A stretch of DNA of 60,247 nt from CBIHON01 sp966211965 (GTDB lineage: Bacteria > Pseudomonadota > Gammaproteobacteria > Burkholderiales > Burkholderiaceae_D), in contig CBIHON010000032.1 in the NCBI GenBank assembly GCA_966211965.1, positions 1 to 60,247 of the forward strand, read 5' to 3'. The first letter of the stretch is position 1. Every line of letters starts with the position of its first letter. Shown here piece by piece: positions 1 through 11,613 of the stretch. The notes under the pieces were generated by a model that worked only from the letters and a program-made list of their open reading frames with translations, was not told the origin of the DNA and searched no databases. The translations under genes were made by a program, and so were the position numbers.

Positions 1-183
1 ACAGCGTCCGATTATAAAAATCGCAGACCCTACGTCATTTCGCCAACCGCTCTAGCGGTCAGCAAACTATGGGACAGCGTTTTTCTTTGAAAAGATTTCA
101 TATTTAAGTTTGTTATTGGTAAAAATGCATCAATTAAAGGAGTTGAATGATAATGCGCAATAAGCTCGTAAAAACGAAACGCA

Positions 184-513
184 TCAAAGCGGCGCGAATT
201 GCAATACCAGCTTGGTCAGCGTTGCAACAAACAAAGCAGCCGCAAGAAAATTGAGCATATACCTAGTCAAAATCATATGATCCAGCTTCGCATCCTGGAG
301 ATTGCGTCTGGCTTGGGAGCGCAGGAATGCCTTGTAGCGGCGTTGTGCGGCAAGGTCCAGAACCTGAGCCGTGTCCTCGGTGTGAGGAGAATTGCCGGCA
401 AATCCGAAAGTGTTCCAAATGGCCGGGTAGCGGGTGCGAAAATACCGGTCGACCCGGCTGGAATACGAGAATGCAGACAGACAAGCAGCACAGAAAATCA
501 AATAAAGAAGCAC
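184..513 (-). CDS. small two-segment membrane protein, unknown function
   Basis: A protein of about 109 residues with a hydrophobic segment at the very N-terminus (starting VLLYLIFCAACLSAF) and a second one near the C-terminus (around FLAAALFVATLTKLVLQF), separated by a basic, Arg-rich stretch. This suggests a small inner-membrane protein with a cytoplasmic loop. I chose the GTG start because GAAGGA lies 7-8 bases upstream; an in-frame TTG five codons earlier has no ribosome-binding site. I do not recognise the family. It is on the same strand as the next two genes but is separated from them by about 130 bases. Confidence 0.5.
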   Translation of the reverse strand: MLLYLIFCAACLSAFSYSSRVDRYFRTRYPAIWNTFGFAGNSPHTEDTAQVLDLAAQRRYKAFLRSQARRNLQDAKLDHMILTRYMLNFLAAALFVATLTKLVLQFAPL

Positions 514-647
514 CTGGGCATCCTTCAATACGGGGGCGGAAAAGCATGCGGCGATCTTGGAAAAAGATGCCGGTTGCTCCCGGAGTGTACCGAACTGCGT
601 GCTTTCAGAAAACCGTTGGGTGGCGGATGCGGTCCCGGATGGTGCTT

Positions 648-1202
648 TTATTGCCGTTTTAAATAACGCACAATCGGTTCAATTTCCGGCAGACAAGGCA
701 TTGTCTTGACGATCACCTGTCCGGCGCACCATGGGTAAGGAAGTTCGGCGGCCCAGGCCAGCGTAGTTTCGCCTGGGTCGGGCGGGAATACTTGCATCGC
801 CTCGATCGTGATGCGTAATTGTTCGACCAGGTACGGCGCGTGGCCCTGGAATTTCCAATCGTAGCGGCCGCAGCCGACGCGCACCATCCTGCTTTCCTTT
901 TCCGACATGACCACCATCCAGTCGCAGGAAAAATGATCGGCGCCGCTGTCGGAGGCGGGCTGCTGCAAGGCGAACGAATAGATGTTCTCATAGACCTGGT
1001 CGAATTTGCGGACCAGCACATCGGTGATTGCAGCCAAGCCTTGCGTCACGGCCGGGAAGGAAATCGCATCGCTGTTCACCTGCATTTCCAGGCGAGCGTC
1101 TTCGGCAAAAACCTGGGACATCAGGTGGGGCCGGTTTTCATCCTTGGCGCGGAAATAGGTGTGGATCAGGCTTTCGGCCGTCGGACGATTTGTCCTCAGC
1201 AT
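648..1202 (-). CDS. SnoaL/NTF2-like domain protein
   Basis: A soluble protein of 184 residues. The N-terminal half (PTAESLIHTYFRAKDENR, then FAEDARLEM) has the pattern of SnoaL-like/NTF2-fold proteins, a cone-shaped fold used by many small enzymes and ligand-binding proteins. There is no signal peptide. The ATG start is preceded by CCGGAG at a good distance. It lies downstream of the periplasmic binding-protein gene on the same strand, about 100 bases away. Substrate and reaction cannot be named from the sequence; the family call rests on the N-terminal pattern only. Confidence 0.55.
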   Translation of the reverse strand: MLRTNRPTAESLIHTYFRAKDENRPHLMSQVFAEDARLEMQVNSDAISFPAVTQGLAAITDVLVRKFDQVYENIYSFALQQPASDSGADHFSCDWMVVMSEKESRMVRVGCGRYDWKFQGHAPYLVEQLRITIEAMQVFPPDPGETTLAWAAELPYPWCAGQVIVKTMPCLPEIEPIVRYLKRQ

Positions 1203-1299
1203 TTTTTACTCCGGAAAAATATTTTTGTGAGTTTGTAGGAGGTGCTGCGCGCGAATGCACATCGCCCTGACATCATGCGCCCAGCGCTTGCCACACCTC

Positions 1300-2088
1300 T
1301 TATTTTTGCCGCAGGAATTTGGAAAATTCCTGGGTATCGGCCAGCTTGTATTTGTCCAGTAACCGCTTATATTCGCCGGAGGCGACAAACTTCCGGAACT
1401 CGATATCGAAGTTGTTGCGCAAGGCGGCAAGTTTCTTCAATTTGGAAAACCCGATATAACTCGGCACATTTTCGATCGGCACCGGCAGCTTGACGATACT
1501 GTCCGCCAATTCCTTTACGCCCGGCCGCTGCATGGTCGAGGTCGCCGTGTACAGGTTGCTGGGAATCAGGTCAACCCGGCCGATGGCGAGTTTCTTGAAA
1601 TTCTGCTCGATGGTGGGCGCTTCATCAATGTTGAGCCGGCTGCGCATCTCCTCGAATTTCGGCCCGTAGTTGACCTTGTACGCAGTGCCGATGCGCAGGC
1701 CGCCGAGCGCTTCCAGATCGCCGTTGAAGGAGACACTGCTGCCTTTTTTTGCATAGAAATAAACGATCTGCGGCACGATCGATTCATTGCTGAAGTCGAG
1801 GAACTGCTCGCGTTCCGGAGAGCGGTAAATCGTGAAAATGCAATCCTTTTCCCCTGCTTGTATCGAGGCCAGAGAACGGCTCCATGGGTAGATTTCGACG
1901 TTTATCGAGTGTCCCATTTGCTTGAAGACGGCGCCGATAATGTCGACAGCCAGTCCTTCTGTGCGTCCGTCCGCAAGCTTGTGAATCAAGGGGGGATATT
2001 CCAACGAAACGCAGGCGTACTGCTCGCCGTGCGCGCACAGCGAGGAGGCGCAAAGCGCCAGTAACACAAGGCGGTGTGGATAGTTCAT
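1300..2088 (-). CDS. periplasmic amino-acid-type substrate-binding protein (SBP family 3)
   Basis: A protein of 262 residues with an N-terminal signal peptide (MNYPHRLVLLALCASSLCAHG) followed by the typical family-3 solute-binding opening YPPLIHKLADGRTEGLAVDI and later IYPWSRSLASIQAGEKDCIF. Family 3 proteins bind polar amino acids or similar small molecules in the periplasm and usually feed an ABC importer. No permease or ATPase of the matching type lies next to it, so it is either an orphan receptor or works with a transporter elsewhere. The start was chosen at the ATG preceded by GAGGAGA; the longer upstream reading lacks a signal sequence and runs into a repeat. Confidence 0.8.
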   Translation of the reverse strand: MNYPHRLVLLALCASSLCAHGEQYACVSLEYPPLIHKLADGRTEGLAVDIIGAVFKQMGHSINVEIYPWSRSLASIQAGEKDCIFTIYRSPEREQFLDFSNESIVPQIVYFYAKKGSSVSFNGDLEALGGLRIGTAYKVNYGPKFEEMRSRLNIDEAPTIEQNFKKLAIGRVDLIPSNLYTATSTMQRPGVKELADSIVKLPVPIENVPSYIGFSKLKKLAALRNNFDIEFRKFVASGEYKRLLDKYKLADTQEFSKFLRQK

Positions 2089-2171
2089 GGCTGTCTCCTC
2101 AGAACCTTTAAAAAATGCTGCTGGTGTTGTTGTTTCTCCTTGCCGTACGTTCAGTACGTTCATACTGACTG

Positions 2172-2220
2172 CGTCGACGCGCCTAGCCACCGGCATTTGG
2201 CATTTATTTAGCGGCTCTTA
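2172..2220. repeat. intergenic repeat, tail related to the 24.7-kb element
   Basis: The stretch containing CGCGCCTAGCCACCGGCATT and ending CATTTATTTAGCGGCTCTTA is closely similar to the end of the repeat at 24811-24850 (CGCGCCTGGTCAGCGGCATT, then TATTTAGAGGCTCTTA). It lies between the binding-protein gene and the 3' end of the hydantoinase gene. Only the tail is shared, so this copy is probably decayed or of a different subtype. Confidence 0.55.
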
Positions 2221-2224
2221 TGTG

Positions 2225-2257
2225 CGCATCGCCGCGGCGTTTTTCCGCGGCGATGCG
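2225..2257. terminator. strong hairpin downstream of the hydantoinase gene
   Basis: A perfect 13-bp stem (arm CGCATCGCCGCGG) with a 7-base loop lies 10 bases past the hydantoinase stop codon. On the minus strand it is not followed by a clear T-run, so it may stabilise the 3' end or end transcription only weakly. Confidence 0.5.
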
Positions 2258-2267
2258 TAATACTGAA

Positions 2268-5942
<3,675 letters not shown>

Positions 5943-5956
5943 GGTATCTGCCTTTC

Positions 5957-6532
5957 TTAAAGAGACGATGCCGCACGCGCGGCTTGGTCGTAGAGTCCGG
6001 ACATCTTGCACAGGAACTGCGCAAGTTCTTTCAATACGGTTTTGTTGAGACCGAGGATCTTGAGCGAGTCGAGCATGCATTGCTCGTGGATCTCTTGATA
6101 GTGCTGCAAATGCTCTCGGCCCTGTCGCGTGGTCGAGTAAGTCACTTCCTTGCCATGCTTATCGGCCTTGACCATGCCAAGTCCGATCAACTTGCGTAAC
6201 GCGTAGCCCACCACATGCGCGTCTTCGATATTCAGGATAAAGCAAATATCGGCCAGCCTTTTATTGTGTGCATGCTGGTTGACTTCATTGAGCACCAGGA
6301 AATCGGTAACTGCCATGTCATGCATGTCGGCCGCAGCCATGGCGCAGGCAACCCAGTGCTGGAAAGCGTGGCTGGCCCTGACCACGCTGTATTCAAATTC
6401 CGAGATCTCCATCGCCTTGGTCCTGGCCGGTCCGAAGTCGAATGCTTCGATATGGATGACCGGAGGCGGGGGGGGATCGCCCCCCGCTTCCTCCCGGTGC
6501 AGGCGGGCTTCGTTTGTGCCGGATTTGTGCAT
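5957..6532 (-). CDS. winged-helix (MarR-type) transcriptional regulator, copy 1
   Basis: A protein of 191 residues with a MarR-like DNA-binding core: FEYSVVRASHAFQHWVACAM, then MAVTDFLVLNEVNQ, the recognition part RLADICFILNIEDAHVVGYA and the wing KADKHGKEVTYSTTRQG. I chose the ATG at 6532 because a perfect GAGGAGGT lies 7 bases before it; a longer reading would put that site inside the gene. At this length it matches its paralogue at 13828-14400 (190 residues). It precedes the hydantoinase gene in one operon and is divergent from the TRAP receptor, so it probably controls both promoters. The ligand is unknown. Confidence 0.8.
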   Translation of the reverse strand: MHKSGTNEARLHREEAGGDPPPPPVIHIEAFDFGPARTKAMEISEFEYSVVRASHAFQHWVACAMAAADMHDMAVTDFLVLNEVNQHAHNKRLADICFILNIEDAHVVGYALRKLIGLGMVKADKHGKEVTYSTTRQGREHLQHYQEIHEQCMLDSLKILGLNKTVLKELAQFLCKMSGLYDQAARAASSL

Positions 6533-6648
6533 CGCAACGACCTCCTCATTCATGATTTGTGCCGGATTGGTGAAATATTCACGCCAAAAGCCTATTGGAT
6601 GTTTTTTTACATTGTAGTTGTATTGTCGAGAAATTGTAATATAATTTA

Positions 6649-6676
6649 TTGACGATTTATCGATGTAACGTATAAG
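6649..6676 (+). promoter_or_regulatory. sigma-70-type promoter of the transport operon
   Basis: TTGACG and TATAAG with a 16-base spacer lie just upstream of the TRAP receptor gene in an AT-rich divergent intergenic region. The stretch immediately before it, around AAATTGTAATATAATTT, is a loose inverted repeat and could be an operator for the adjacent regulator. Confidence 0.6.
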
Positions 6677-6705
6677 ATCCAATAAAAAATCTCAAGGAGA
6701 TGAAA

Positions 6706-7716
6706 ATGGAGACAGTTACAACAAAGGGGGTGAAGAGCCTGCTTGTAATCTGCGCATTGCTCTTGCTGGGAGTGGGAGCGGCGCACGCGGAAGTGGTGGA
6801 AATCAATCTTGCTAGCGCTTATCCTGACGATAATTTCCAAACGCAAAATTTGCGGCAGTTTGCTGATGATGTGATGCAGGCCACGGCTGGCCAGGTAAGC
6901 ATCAAGGTTCATTCCGGCGGCAAGCTGCTCAAGTCTCCGCTGGATATATTCAACGGCGTACGCGGCGGCAAGGTTGAAGCCGGCGAAGCCATCATGTCCG
7001 GCTTGGTGAAGGAAAGTGTCTTATTCAGCCTCGATTCACTGCCCTTCATCGTGTCGGGCTACGACGATGCGCAGCGCATGTGGACGGTGCAGCGGCCCGG
7101 TATCGAAAAGGTGATGGCTGCGAAGGATTTGCAATTGCTATACGCGGTGCCGTGGCCACCGCAAAACCTGTACTCCAAGGGGCCAATCAATAGTGTGAAA
7201 GACTTCAAGGGTTTGAGTATGCGTAATTACAGTCCAGCCACTGAACGCATCGCAGAGCTGATCGGCGCCAAGCCGGTGACGATCCAGATGGTCGACCTTG
7301 CCAAGGCGATCGCTGACGAAAAGCTCGACCTGATGATCACCTCCAGTTGGACCGGCGTCGATACCAGGGCGTGGAGCAAATTACAGTACTACTACAAAGT
7401 CAGCGCCTGGATTCCGAAGAATATGGTGTTCATCCAGAAGAAGCTGTTTGCCAAACTGAATGAAGCCACCCGCAAGAAAATCATCGATGCCGCCCTGGTC
7501 GCCGAAAAGCGCGGCTGGAAGCTAAGCCAGGAAAGCGACCAGAACTATGAAAGCCAACTGGCGGCCAACAAGATCAATGTCTCGACCATGGAGCCCTATA
7601 TCAGGAAATACCTGGATCGCATCGGTGAAAGCCTGGCGCGCGATTGGCTCAAGCAGGCGGGTAGCGAAGAATTGTCGATCTTGTTGAAGTACACGACGGA
7701 ACGTTCAATGAAGTAG
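6706..7716 (+). CDS. TRAP transporter solute receptor, DctP family
   Basis: A periplasmic receptor of about 336 residues with a signal peptide ending around GVGAAHAEVVE. Family features include an opening like EINLASAYPDDNFQTQNLRQ, a central SMRNYSPATERIAELIGAKP and DLMITSSWTGVDTRAWSKLQ. DctP proteins bind organic acids for TRAP transporters. The start was set at the second ATG, because AAGGAG sits 7 bases before it but almost touches the first one. No TRAP membrane subunits (DctQ/DctM) follow; the next genes are an ABC system, so this receptor is an orphan here. It is the first gene of the plus-strand operon. Confidence 0.85.
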   Translation: METVTTKGVKSLLVICALLLLGVGAAHAEVVEINLASAYPDDNFQTQNLRQFADDVMQATAGQVSIKVHSGGKLLKSPLDIFNGVRGGKVEAGEAIMSGLVKESVLFSLDSLPFIVSGYDDAQRMWTVQRPGIEKVMAAKDLQLLYAVPWPPQNLYSKGPINSVKDFKGLSMRNYSPATERIAELIGAKPVTIQMVDLAKAIADEKLDLMITSSWTGVDTRAWSKLQYYYKVSAWIPKNMVFIQKKLFAKLNEATRKKIIDAALVAEKRGWKLSQESDQNYESQLAANKINVSTMEPYIRKYLDRIGESLARDWLKQAGSEELSILLKYTTERSMK

Positions 7717-7786
7717 CAGTGTTGTGGTTGGGAACCCCGGCTGGCACGGGGATATTTGCGGTACTCAAAAAATGGAGAGACTCACT

Positions 7787-9052
7787 ATGTTCACCCAAAT
7801 AATCAAGCGAGTTGTGCAAACGGGAGTGGTACTGTCGTTCAGCATGGCGGCGTACGCGCAGCAGGAAGTCAAGATCGGCGTGGTTTATCCCCTCACCGGC
7901 CCGGGCGCATCTGCCGGGGCGGAAATGAAGAGCGCTTTGGAGCTTGCGGCCGACATCATCAACAACGGCGCCAAGGGAGCGCCAAATCTGCCGTTTTCCG
8001 CAGGCGGCGGTTTGCCCGGCCTGAAGGGGGCAAAGATCAAGCTGGTATTCGGTGATCATCAGGGCAATCCCCAGGTCGGCGCGACCGAAACCGAACGCCT
8101 GATTACCCAGGAAAAAGTGGTCGCCGTGGTCGGCGCCTACAACAGCAACGTGACGCAGACCGCCAGCCAGGTCGCCGAACGCTACAAGGTGCCTTTCCTG
8201 AATGCCGAGTCTTCGTCTGCACCGTTGACGCAGCGCGGTTTCAAGTACTTCTTCCGCACCACCCCGCACGACGACCTGTTTGTCCCGAACTTCTTCACCT
8301 TCCTGAAAGAACTGGAAGCGAAAAAGGGCATCAAGGTCAAGCAGCTTGCCTTGTTCAACGAAAACACACAGTGGGGCAATGAAACCACCAAGCTGGAAAA
8401 CAAGCTGGCCGGTGAAAAGGGCTACAACATCGTCAAGGCAGTTTCTTATCCGCAGAAGAGCACGCAGTTGACCTCCGAAGTGCAGTTGATCAAGTCCGGC
8501 AACCCGCAGGTGGTGTTGCAATCGTCCTATACGGGCGACGCGATCATGTCGATGAAGACATACAAGGAACTCGGCTTTTCTCCCGACATGATCCTTGCCA
8601 ACAATGCCGGCTTTACCGATACCGAGTTCGTCAAGACCTTGGGCAAGGATGCCGATTTCGTCATCACCCGCGAAGTATGGTCGCTCGACCTGGCCAAGAG
8701 CAAGCCGCTGATCAAGCAGGTCAACGACATGTTCCAGGCACGCTACAAGATCAATTTTACCGGCAATACTTCCCGCACCTTTACCGGCTTGATGACGCTT
8801 GCGGACGCGATCAACCGCGCCGGTTCGACCGAGCATGAAGCGGTCCGCAAAGCGCTGTCGGAAACCAATATCCCGGCCGACAAGATCATCATGCCGTGGA
8901 AGGGCATCAAGTTCGACGCCACCGGCCAGAACGAATTGGGTGCCGGCATCCTGGTGCAGATCATCGACGGCAAGTACAACACCGTATGGCCGTTCGACCT
9001 GGCCACCCGCGACGTTGTATGGCCGATGCCGAAGTGGGAGCAGCGCAAGTAA
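7787..9052 (+). CDS. branched-chain-type ABC transporter substrate-binding protein (LivJ-like)
   Basis: A protein of 421 residues with a signal peptide ending near AAYAQQ, followed by the family opening VKIGVVYPLTGPGASAGAEM and further family motifs VVAVVGAYNSNVTQTASQVA and VPFLNAESSSAPLT. These receptors bind amino acids, but also amides, urea or aromatic acids, in the periplasm. The ATG at 7787 follows GGAG at 9 bases; upstream in-frame ATGs have no such site and no signal peptide. It belongs with the permeases and ATPases at 9659-13031. The ligand is unknown; context suggests 5-oxoproline or a related compound. Confidence 0.88.
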   Translation: MFTQIIKRVVQTGVVLSFSMAAYAQQEVKIGVVYPLTGPGASAGAEMKSALELAADIINNGAKGAPNLPFSAGGGLPGLKGAKIKLVFGDHQGNPQVGATETERLITQEKVVAVVGAYNSNVTQTASQVAERYKVPFLNAESSSAPLTQRGFKYFFRTTPHDDLFVPNFFTFLKELEAKKGIKVKQLALFNENTQWGNETTKLENKLAGEKGYNIVKAVSYPQKSTQLTSEVQLIKSGNPQVVLQSSYTGDAIMSMKTYKELGFSPDMILANNAGFTDTEFVKTLGKDADFVITREVWSLDLAKSKPLIKQVNDMFQARYKINFTGNTSRTFTGLMTLADAINRAGSTEHEAVRKALSETNIPADKIIMPWKGIKFDATGQNELGAGILVQIIDGKYNTVWPFDLATRDVVWPMPKWEQRK

Positions 9053-9069
9053 TGTGGGCGTGATTTTGT

Positions 9070-9087
9070 CACCGGTCACGGCCGGTG
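9070..9087 (+). terminator. short hairpin after the binding-protein gene
   Basis: CACCGG and CCGGTG form a 6-bp stem followed by AATTTT, 17 bases after the stop codon. It could attenuate the operon so that the binding protein is made in excess of the membrane subunits. The stem is short, so this is tentative. Confidence 0.35.
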
Positions 9088-9103
9088 AATTTTAGAAAGG
9101 ATG

Positions 9104-9149
9104 GTCAGAGTTTTTTTCGCGATTTTGTTTTTGCGAAAATTATTCTGAC
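9104..9149. repeat. inverted repeat left of the cyclotransferase gene
   Basis: GTCAGA at the left end and TCTGAC at the right end bracket an inner pair TTTTTTCGC / GCGAAAA, giving an interrupted AT-rich hairpin of 46 bases. It lies between the ABC binding-protein gene and the cyclotransferase gene. Confidence 0.4.
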
Positions 9150-9183
9150 TCCCTCTGATTCAACAACAATCCAAGGTTTACTC

Positions 9184-9522
9184 ATGCCTCATCTTTTTTC
9201 ATATGGCACCCTTCAGCAAGAAGAAGTGCAAATATCTACGTTCGGCCGAAAGCTCGCCGGCCATACAGACACACTTATCGGGTTCGAACAATCGCTCGTG
9301 AAGATCGACGACCCCGAAGTGGTGGCAACGAGCGGCAAGACGCATCATCCAATAGTCAAGTACACCGGCGAAACCCACCATAGGGTAGCCGGCACTGTGT
9401 TCGAGATCACTGACACGGAGCTTGCTAAAGCGGATAAGTATGAGGTGGCTGCTTCAGTGAACGCAAAGGAGCTTGAGTTGCAAACTGGCAAACCACTGGC
9501 ACTTTGGTGGGCTTGGGTTTGA
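9184..9522 (+). CDS. gamma-glutamylcyclotransferase-like (AIG2/GGCT fold) protein
   Basis: A small protein of 112 residues with the GGCT-fold opening MPHLFSYGTLQQEEVQ (YGTL motif at about residues 7-10) and the later GTVFEITDTELAKADKYEVA, whose Glu in the KYE position aligns with the usual catalytic acid. Enzymes of this fold cyclise gamma-glutamyl groups and release 5-oxoproline. The extreme C-terminus (KPLALWWAWV) departs from the common GKxAWVYV ending, so it may have been altered or be poorly active. It interrupts the ABC transporter genes and is flanked by inverted repeats, which hints at insertion. Its product fits the 5-oxoprolinase encoded nearby. Confidence 0.72.
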   Translation: MPHLFSYGTLQQEEVQISTFGRKLAGHTDTLIGFEQSLVKIDDPEVVATSGKTHHPIVKYTGETHHRVAGTVFEITDTELAKADKYEVAASVNAKELELQTGKPLALWWAWV

Positions 9523-9560
9523 TCGGAGCGCCGAGTGCCGTTGAGCGCGCTCCTCTGTTT

Positions 9561-9615
9561 AGTGTTCTGTTTAAATAGCCACGAGTTTTTCGAGCGGGTA
9601 TTTAAACAGAACACT
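9561..9615. repeat. perfect 17-bp inverted repeat right of the cyclotransferase gene
   Basis: Left arm AGTGTTCTGTTTAAATA (9561-9577) and its exact reverse complement (9599-9615) enclose 21 bases; one more outer T-A pair extends the stem. With a loop this long it looks like a miniature element or recombination site as much as a terminator. It sits in the 136-base gap before the permease gene. Confidence 0.6.
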
Positions 9616-9658
9616 AGTGATTGTCATATTTCAAAAACGCTTGCCGGAGGAGATTTTT

Positions 9659-10525
9659 ATGTCTTGGGAAATTTTATTGCAGACCCTCGCGTCTGGAGTG
9701 CTCATCGGGCTGATCTATGCCTTGGTGGCGATCGGTCTTACCTTGATTTTTGGCGTGATGGACATCGTCAATTTTTCGCATGGCGAGTTCCTGATGTTCG
9801 GGATGTATTCGAGCTTCTGGCTGTTCGCGCTGTTTGCGCTCGATCCGATCTTCACGTTGCCCCTCACCGCCTTGTTCCTGTTCGCACTTGGGGTGGTCGT
9901 CTACAAACTGGTGATCAGCAAAATCACCAATGCGCCGATGTTGTCGCAAGTGTTTACCACCTTCGGCCTGATGATGCTGTTTCGCGGCATCGCTCAGTAT
10001 TTCTGGAAGGCTGACTTCCGGACAGTCGACAAATCGATCGTCGGCGGCCATATTTCGCTGGCCGGCATCCAGATCGGATTGCCGCAGGTGACGGCCGGTA
10101 TCGGTGCGATCCTGGTAACAGGCGCCATCTATTTTTTCCTGACCAAGACCAAGGCCGGCGCTGCATTGGAGGCGACCGCCGCCGATAAGGAAGCGGCACG
10201 CCTGATGGGTATCGATTCGCAAAAAATGTTTGCGCTGGCCTGGGGCGTCGGCGCCGCATGTGCCGGTGTGGCCGGGGCATTGCTGTCGACCTTCTTCCCG
10301 ATCTTTCCCGAGGTCGGCGCCAACTTCATTTTGATCGCCTTCGTGGTGGTGAACCTGGGCGGATTCGGCAGCGTGGTGGGCGCATTGATCGCGGGCATCC
10401 TGGTCGGCGTGATCGAGGTGATGGGCGGGTTCCTGCTCGGGCCGCAATACAAGATGGCGATCGTGCTGGCATTGTTCCTCGCCGTTTTGATGTTCCGCCC
10501 GCAGGGCTTGATGGGTAAAGCCTAG
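9659..10525 (+). CDS. livH: branched-chain-type ABC permease (LivH-like)
   Basis: A polytopic inner-membrane protein of 288 residues. It carries the family's early GVLIGLIYALVAIGLTLIFG and MDIVNFSHGEFLMFGMY and the cytoplasmic EAA-type loop ATAADKEAARLMGIDSQKMF. It forms the channel with the LivM-like protein that follows. The start at 9659 is preceded by GGAGGAGA. The gene symbol is by family and position only; the substrate may not be a branched-chain amino acid. Confidence 0.88.
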   Translation: MSWEILLQTLASGVLIGLIYALVAIGLTLIFGVMDIVNFSHGEFLMFGMYSSFWLFALFALDPIFTLPLTALFLFALGVVVYKLVISKITNAPMLSQVFTTFGLMMLFRGIAQYFWKADFRTVDKSIVGGHISLAGIQIGLPQVTAGIGAILVTGAIYFFLTKTKAGAALEATAADKEAARLMGIDSQKMFALAWGVGAACAGVAGALLSTFFPIFPEVGANFILIAFVVVNLGGFGSVVGALIAGILVGVIEVMGGFLLGPQYKMAIVLALFLAVLMFRPQGLMGKA

Positions 10526-10566
10526 TCCGCTCACGCCAACACGCATTACGCATAAAAGGTACGCAT

Positions 10567-11610
10567 ATGAATTCGACAAAAACCGCAACGATTGCCCAGT
10601 TGGATCAGCCGGTGGTCCAGGTCCGGAAAATCACCATTGGGAATATTGCCCTGCTGCTGGGCTTGCTGCTGGCATTCCTGCTGCCAGTATTCATCAAGGA
10701 CCCGTCTCATCAGAATCTCGCGATCCTGATGTTGATGGCTGCGCAACTGGGCGTCGCCTGGAATATCCTGGGCGGCTATGCCGGCCAGATTTCGCTCGGC
10801 CAAGTGGCGTTTTACGGCCTCGGCGCCTACACTTCGACCCTGCTGTTCGCCAAGCTGGGGCTCAATCCCTGGCTGGCGATGCTGGCCGGGGGCGTGCTGG
10901 CGGCAACCATCAGCCTGGTCATCGGTTGGTCCTGCTTCCGTCTCAAAGGCCATTATTTTTCGATGGCGACTATCGCGGTGGCCGAGATCATTCAAATCAT
11001 CTTCAACAATTGGGACTTCGCCGGCGCGGCGGTCGGACTGACTGTTTCGATGGACCAGGAAGGTTGGGCCGCGTTTGTCTTCTCGAGCAAGGTGCCTTAC
11101 TACTACATCGCTCTGGGCCTGCTGCTGATGACCTTGTTGGCAAATTACCTGATTGAAAAGAGCTTTCTGGGCTATTACTTCCGCGCCATCAAGGATGAGC
11201 CGGATGCGGCGAAAAGCCTGGGCATCAAGCTCAGCACGTACAAGCAGATCGCGTTCGCCATCAGCAGTTTTTTCACGGCGCTGGGCGGCAGTCTGTATGC
11301 GCAAAAGGAGTTGTACATCGATCCGGGTTCGGTGCTGCATACCGGCTTGTCGATCAAGATGGCGCTGGTTTCGATTCTCGGCGGCGTCGGTACGCTGTTC
11401 GGTCCGCTGGTCGGCGCCGGCGTGCTGACCCTGATCGAAGAGGGGACGCGCGCATTGTTCGGCGGCACGGGCCGCGGTACCGACCTCATCATCTATGCGG
11501 CGTTGATCGTCGTCATCGCGGTGTACTACCCGACCGGCGCTTTGGGCTGGATCAAGAGTTTCCTTGCACGCCGCAAGGCCGTGCAATCGCAAAAAGCAAA
11601 GGGAGAATAA
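10567..11610 (+). CDS. livM: branched-chain-type ABC permease (LivM-like)
   Basis: A polytopic membrane protein of 347 residues. Family features are LGVAWNILGGYAGQISLGQV, GHYFSMATIAVAEI and the coupling loop FRAIKDEPDAAKSLGIKLST. It starts 41 bases after the LivH-like gene, with AAAGGT upstream of the ATG, and ends 3 bases before the ATPase gene, so it is co-expressed with both. The C-terminus is rich in Arg/Lys, as expected for a cytoplasmic tail. Confidence 0.88.
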   Translation: MNSTKTATIAQLDQPVVQVRKITIGNIALLLGLLLAFLLPVFIKDPSHQNLAILMLMAAQLGVAWNILGGYAGQISLGQVAFYGLGAYTSTLLFAKLGLNPWLAMLAGGVLAATISLVIGWSCFRLKGHYFSMATIAVAEIIQIIFNNWDFAGAAVGLTVSMDQEGWAAFVFSSKVPYYYIALGLLLMTLLANYLIEKSFLGYYFRAIKDEPDAAKSLGIKLSTYKQIAFAISSFFTALGGSLYAQKELYIDPGSVLHTGLSIKMALVSILGGVGTLFGPLVGAGVLTLIEEGTRALFGGTGRGTDLIIYAALIVVIAVYYPTGALGWIKSFLARRKAVQSQKAKGE

Positions 11611-11613
11611 AAC

